This document shows, one piece after another, positions 6,079 through 8,333 of a stretch of DNA of 8,333 bases. Origin of the DNA: JBAUHN01 sp049680295 (GTDB taxonomy: Bacteria; Pseudomonadota; Alphaproteobacteria; Rhodobacterales; Rhodobacteraceae); assembly GCA_049680295.1 (NCBI GenBank), contig JBAUHN010000235.1, forward strand, positions 1 to 8,333, in the 5' to 3' direction. A program made the translations under genes and the position numbers. A model generated the notes under the pieces. The model ran no database searches and was not told the DNA's origin. It saw only the letters and a program-made list of their open reading frames with translations. Numbering within the stretch: position 1 is the stretch's first letter; each line of letters starts with the position of its first letter.

Positions 6079-6366
6079 TCTGCGCCCATCAATTTCTGTG
6101 GCATCGGGGATGTCTATCCCGCCCGCCCGCAGGCACTCATACAGCAGCTCTTTTTGGGTCACGCCACGTTTCTGGGCTTCTGAAGCAAAGGCTTCCTTAA
6201 TCGGCTTGGGAACATTCGTGAAAGAAAACTGGACACGCGGAGCGTCTTTCAAGGCCGTAGACTTGGCTTTGCTTACACTTGGCAGCGGAGCTGAGAGTTC
6301 TTTCAGTTTCCGTGCGCTGTCATCACTATCAAGGTCGTCATCAAGATTTACGCTGACTTTGGCCAT
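6073..6366 (-). CDS. Ribbon-helix-helix partition protein, ParA partner (ParB/ParG-like)
   Basis: A 97-residue protein with a flexible acidic-then-basic N-terminus (1-42) and a C-terminal ribbon-helix-helix: strand about 44-50 (RVQFSFT), helix A about 53-67 (PKPIKEAFASEAQKR), turn GVT, helix B about 70-81. This is the architecture of centromere-binding partners of small ParA ATPases (type Ib), where the RHH dimer binds repeated sites, represses the operon, and uses its N-terminal tail to stimulate ParA. ATG at 6366 has AGGAG six bases upstream and overlaps the end of parA by 19 bases, so the pair is coupled. The repeats upstream of parA are the expected binding sites. The RHH fold is clear; the name ParB is not used because the protein is unrelated to HTH-type ParB. 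Confidence 0.85.
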   Translation of the reverse strand: MAKVSVNLDDDLDSDDSARKLKELSAPLPSVSKAKSTALKDAPRVQFSFTNVPKPIKEAFASEAQKRGVTQKELLYECLRAGGIDIPDATEIDGRRR

Positions 6367-7016
6367 GACCCACTCCTGTAGAAACTGATTAGGCCCCTGC
6401 CCTGCAAGTCAGCCAAGACTGATTTTGCAGACCGTCTGGCCGATCCCTGTGGAGACTGGCCCGTCGAGGTCATTTCCTTAAACCCAGTACGATGCGCACA
6501 CATGGCGTTTAAGCGCGGTACTTTCTGGGCATCCAGCGCATCAGCAATCGCCTGTGTGATGTTGGTGTTCGTATCCACATCCATCATCACAACGAGCGCC
6601 GGAATCTCTTTTTCCATTGTCTCTGCAACGCTTTGCACATGAGAAAAAGTGCGTTTCGCACCTTTCGCATCAGCTTCATTGGCCTTTGAGGGGATCAAGA
6701 TCAGATTTGCAGCGGCGATAGCATGCATCGACATTGCGGACTTGAAGCCAGCGGTATCCACGAAAATCGCATCATAAGCCGGGTCAGCCTTTTTTAAAGC
6801 CTTGACCGTTGGGATGAGTTTTTCGTCGTCCTCTTCGTAGAGCCAGTCGAGACTTGTCTGATCTTTCTTGGCCCAGGCTTCCAAATGCCGTTGTGGGTCA
6901 GTGTCGATCACTGCGATCTTTGCGCCATCTTCAACCATCAAACTCGCAATGGCTGTCAGGAGCGTTGTTTTCCCAGCACCACCTTTTTCCTGCACTACGC
7001 TGATAACCTGCGTCAT
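6348..7016 (-). CDS. parA: ParA-family partition ATPase (small, type Ib)
   Basis: A 222-residue ATPase with the deviant Walker A box KGGAGKTT (11-18, signature Lys11), the switch region VIDTDPQ (36-42) and Walker B IFVDTAG (84-90). The second half carries the usual LILIPSKANEADAKG segment. It lacks the N-terminal DNA-binding extension of P1 or RepABC ParA proteins, so it is the short class that relies on a separate small repressor. It should bind ATP and nucleoid DNA and move plasmid copies apart before division. ATG at 7016 has GAGGA upstream with normal spacing. It is followed by an overlapping RHH partner gene and preceded by repeats, which makes a complete partition locus. Orientation is the same as repA, 95 bases downstream of the repA stop. 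Confidence 0.93.
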   Translation of the reverse strand: MTQVISVVQEKGGAGKTTLLTAIASLMVEDGAKIAVIDTDPQRHLEAWAKKDQTSLDWLYEEDDEKLIPTVKALKKADPAYDAIFVDTAGFKSAMSMHAIAAANLILIPSKANEADAKGAKRTFSHVQSVAETMEKEIPALVVMMDVDTNTNITQAIADALDAQKVPRLNAMCAHRTGFKEMTSTGQSPQGSARRSAKSVLADLQGRGLISFYRSGSWPKSA

Positions 7017-7115
7017 GTTATGTCCTCAATTTTCGCATATCTTATCTCTTAACAGATAACAGTCAACACATAACTATTAAGTGATAACAGGTATGCCATA
7101 TCTGTTATGTGTTAA
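7016..7115. repeat. Par centromere/operator repeats in front of parA
   Basis: The AT-rich gap between repA and parA holds three direct repeats with exact 14-base spacing: AACAGATAACAGTC (7051-7064), AACACATAACTATT (7065-7078) and AAGTGATAACAGGT (7079-7092). An inverted copy, CTGTTATGTGTTAA (7102-7115), matches the reverse complement of TTAACAGATAACAG (7049-7062) in 13 of 14 bases and overlaps the repA stop codon. Another inverted core, TGTTATGT (7016-7023), touches the parA start codon. Core: ATAACA. Tandem short repeats upstream of a small ParA and an RHH gene are the known form of type Ib centromeres, which double as operators. Confidence 0.7.
7039..7066 (-). promoter_or_regulatory. Candidate sigma70-type promoter of the par operon
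   Basis: On the minus strand TTGACT (7066-7061) is followed after 16 bases by TAAGAT (7044-7039). Transcription would begin about 15 bases before the parA start codon. The -35 box lies between repeat copies and the spacer contains AACAGATAAC, so a protein bound to the repeats would block RNA polymerase. Autorepression by the RHH protein is inference from this overlap. Confidence 0.45.
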
Positions 7116-8164
7116 GGTGCTTTGCCTTTGCGCTCATACCACTTTCGGCAGAAGCCAATGAACGCCCCATCAGGATGGCGCGGCGGTTCACTCATCCACA
7201 TGCGCCATTCCTGTTCAAGGAAATAGACATCCCATGTCGGGGCAGCGTCACGAGCCTGTTCATATGCCGCCGAGGACAACCGGACCGAGATATCCGAAGC
7301 GACGGCAGGGCTGTCACCGTAAATGTCGAGGAATTCGGGTTTTGGTGAAACCTCCAGCACGTCATGCAGTAGCCTGAAACTGTAGTCCGGCATATGGGAC
7401 TGATCCGCATCAGCTTTGCAAATGGCCTTCACCAACCGCTTGAACTCCTTTGAGGTGGAAGTGGAGCCGGTCTTGTGTTGCAGCTTGTCGAGACCGATCC
7501 GCCAGACTTCCTGCTTTCCGCAGTGTTTCCTGGCCAACTCGTATATCCGGCGTTCTAGGGGCTTTCGAAGCTGAAAGTACGCCTTGTGCAATGTCAGTAC
7601 ATTCTTGTTTTCAATGGCTTTTACTAGCCAATCACCCATTTCCAGCTCTACACTGAGAAGGCGGCCAGTAGAGTCTTCTTTGACGATTTTGGCGTCAGTG
7701 ATGAAAGAGATCGACCGCCATTCCCCAACACCATGATCATGGATATTCGTTTCGATCTGGGTGAACTGCAGACGGGTGAGGGCGCGGCGCAAGGTTGCGT
7801 ATGCCTGTCCAGTCGTGTGCCGGTTAGTTGCCTTTAACAAATCATGGGCAGAGATACGGACACGGCGTCCGATTTCCTGCCCTTCATTCTTTGCTGCCAT
7901 AAGCTGACTTAGGACATAGATCAGAATGTCTCTGTCGAAGACGTTGGCCCGGCCTTCTTCTGCCGCTGGCGTGATCTTCACTTTGACATTGCCCTGTTCA
8001 TATTCGAAAGCGGCCATGTCTTTCTTGACCGACAGCGAGAACAGTGGATGCTCCATTGACGCCCTATCGCTTTTGGGGGTCGCGTCCAGAATATCGCACA
8101 CGAACAAGTCAGGCTCTGTGTGTCGCTGCGGCAGCAAAGCTGTTCTTTTACGAGGACGTGCCAT
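7112..8164 (-). CDS. repA: Plasmid replication initiator RepA (replication initiator protein A family)
   Basis: A 350-residue initiator. The segment MEHPLFSLSVKKDMAAFEYEQG (37-58), the following VKVKITPAAEEGRANVFDRDILIYVLSQL and the paired winged-helix-like parts (GQAYATLRRALTRLQFTQI, LRKPLERRIYELARKHCG) are typical of the RPA/RepA plasmid initiators common in alphaproteobacteria. The Arg-rich N-terminus (MARPRKRT) is also usual. It should bind the iterons upstream of its own gene and open the origin. The ATG at 8164 lies inside the first iteron and has no Shine-Dalgarno, so translation may be inefficient or leaderless. Met37 is a later alternative, but the N-terminal block looks conserved, so I keep the first ATG. 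Overlap with the iteron suggests autorepression, which is inference. Confidence 0.92.
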   Translation of the reverse strand: MARPRKRTALLPQRHTEPDLFVCDILDATPKSDRASMEHPLFSLSVKKDMAAFEYEQGNVKVKITPAAEEGRANVFDRDILIYVLSQLMAAKNEGQEIGRRVRISAHDLLKATNRHTTGQAYATLRRALTRLQFTQIETNIHDHGVGEWRSISFITDAKIVKEDSTGRLLSVELEMGDWLVKAIENKNVLTLHKAYFQLRKPLERRIYELARKHCGKQEVWRIGLDKLQHKTGSTSTSKEFKRLVKAICKADADQSHMPDYSFRLLHDVLEVSPKPEFLDIYGDSPAVASDISVRLSSAAYEQARDAAPTWDVYFLEQEWRMWMSEPPRHPDGAFIGFCRKWYERKGKAP

Positions 8165-8282
8165 TATTCGATAGTCTACCCACCATTCTTCGACAGTCTG
8201 CCCACCAGACGCGAATATTCTTCGATACTCTACACACCTTTCTTCGATAGTCTACCCACCTTTCTTCGATACTCTACACACC
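8163..8282. repeat. Five 22-bp iterons, likely replication origin
   Basis: Five copies of a 22-bp unit occur at 8163-8184, 8185-8206, 8217-8238, 8239-8260 and 8261-8282. The core is GATAGTCTACCCACC preceded by a TTC-rich start. Copies 1 and 4 share that core, copy 2 is a variant (GACAGTCTGCCCACC), and copies 3 and 5 have GATACTCTACACACC. A 10-base gap separates copies 2 and 3, making a 32-base step, so all copies stay on nearly the same helix face. Their place directly upstream of repA and overlapping its start codon is the classic iteron origin and copy-control arrangement. Confidence 0.9.
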
Positions 8283-8333
8283 GGCAGGCTGAAATATAGT
8301 GAAATCGAACAACGAAATCAGTGTGTTGCGGAG
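8283..8333. other. Sequence upstream of the iterons
   Basis: Fifty-one AT-leaning bases. On the minus strand TATATT (8298-8293) could be a -10 box for repA, but the matching -35 position reads CTGATT, a poor match, so I do not call a promoter. The region continues beyond the window. Confidence 0.2.

Noticed and set aside
1..8333. CRISPR array, tRNA or rRNA genes, insertion-sequence transposase
   Set aside because: The only regular repeats are the iterons and the par repeats; I saw no spacer-separated array, no RNA gene and no DDE transposase on either strand.

Overview
The window looks like a compact stretch of a low-copy plasmid from an alphaproteobacterium, most likely of the Rhodobacterales (Roseobacter) type. 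This rests on the family of the replication initiator, the small ParA plus ribbon-helix-helix partition pair and the general protein style. Taxonomy is inference; no chromosomal marker or RNA gene is visible.

Layout. Positions 1-350 hold no convincing gene, but contain an inverted repeat (282-332) in front of a two-gene operon: a 51-residue basic protein (351-506) and a small serine recombinase (503-1042). Next is a rightward operon, 1150-3379, encoding a 354-residue protein I do not recognise, a VapC-like PIN nuclease starting at TTG one base after the preceding stop, and a BglII/BstYI-like restriction endonuclease. Convergent to it, with only four bases between stop codons, is an MT-A70 type adenine methyltransferase (4229-3384) with an extra C-terminal helix-turn-helix. 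Its promoter region carries two RGATCY sites, the BstYI-type target. Leftward again, 5892-4434 is an overlapping pair of unrecognised function: a 268-residue beta-rich protein and a pentapeptide-repeat protein with a TTG start and a perfect Shine-Dalgarno sequence.

The right third is plasmid backbone, all leftward: repA (8164-7112) preceded by five 22-bp iterons, then parA (7016-6348) and an overlapping ribbon-helix-helix gene (6366-6073). ATAACA-type repeats in three 14-bp direct copies plus inverted copies lie in front of parA, and an 11-bp exact repeat of one of them lies behind the operon. The partition genes may therefore be flanked by centromere sites.

How it fits together: iterons plus RepA for replication, ParA plus RHH for segregation, and the recombinase probably for dimer resolution. 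The accessory middle (about 1150-5900) carries a restriction-modification system that could also act as an addiction module, plus two unassigned gene pairs. The best candidates for an undescribed system are the 354-residue/PIN pair attached to the restriction gene and the 268-residue/pentapeptide pair. I could not test either by homology search.
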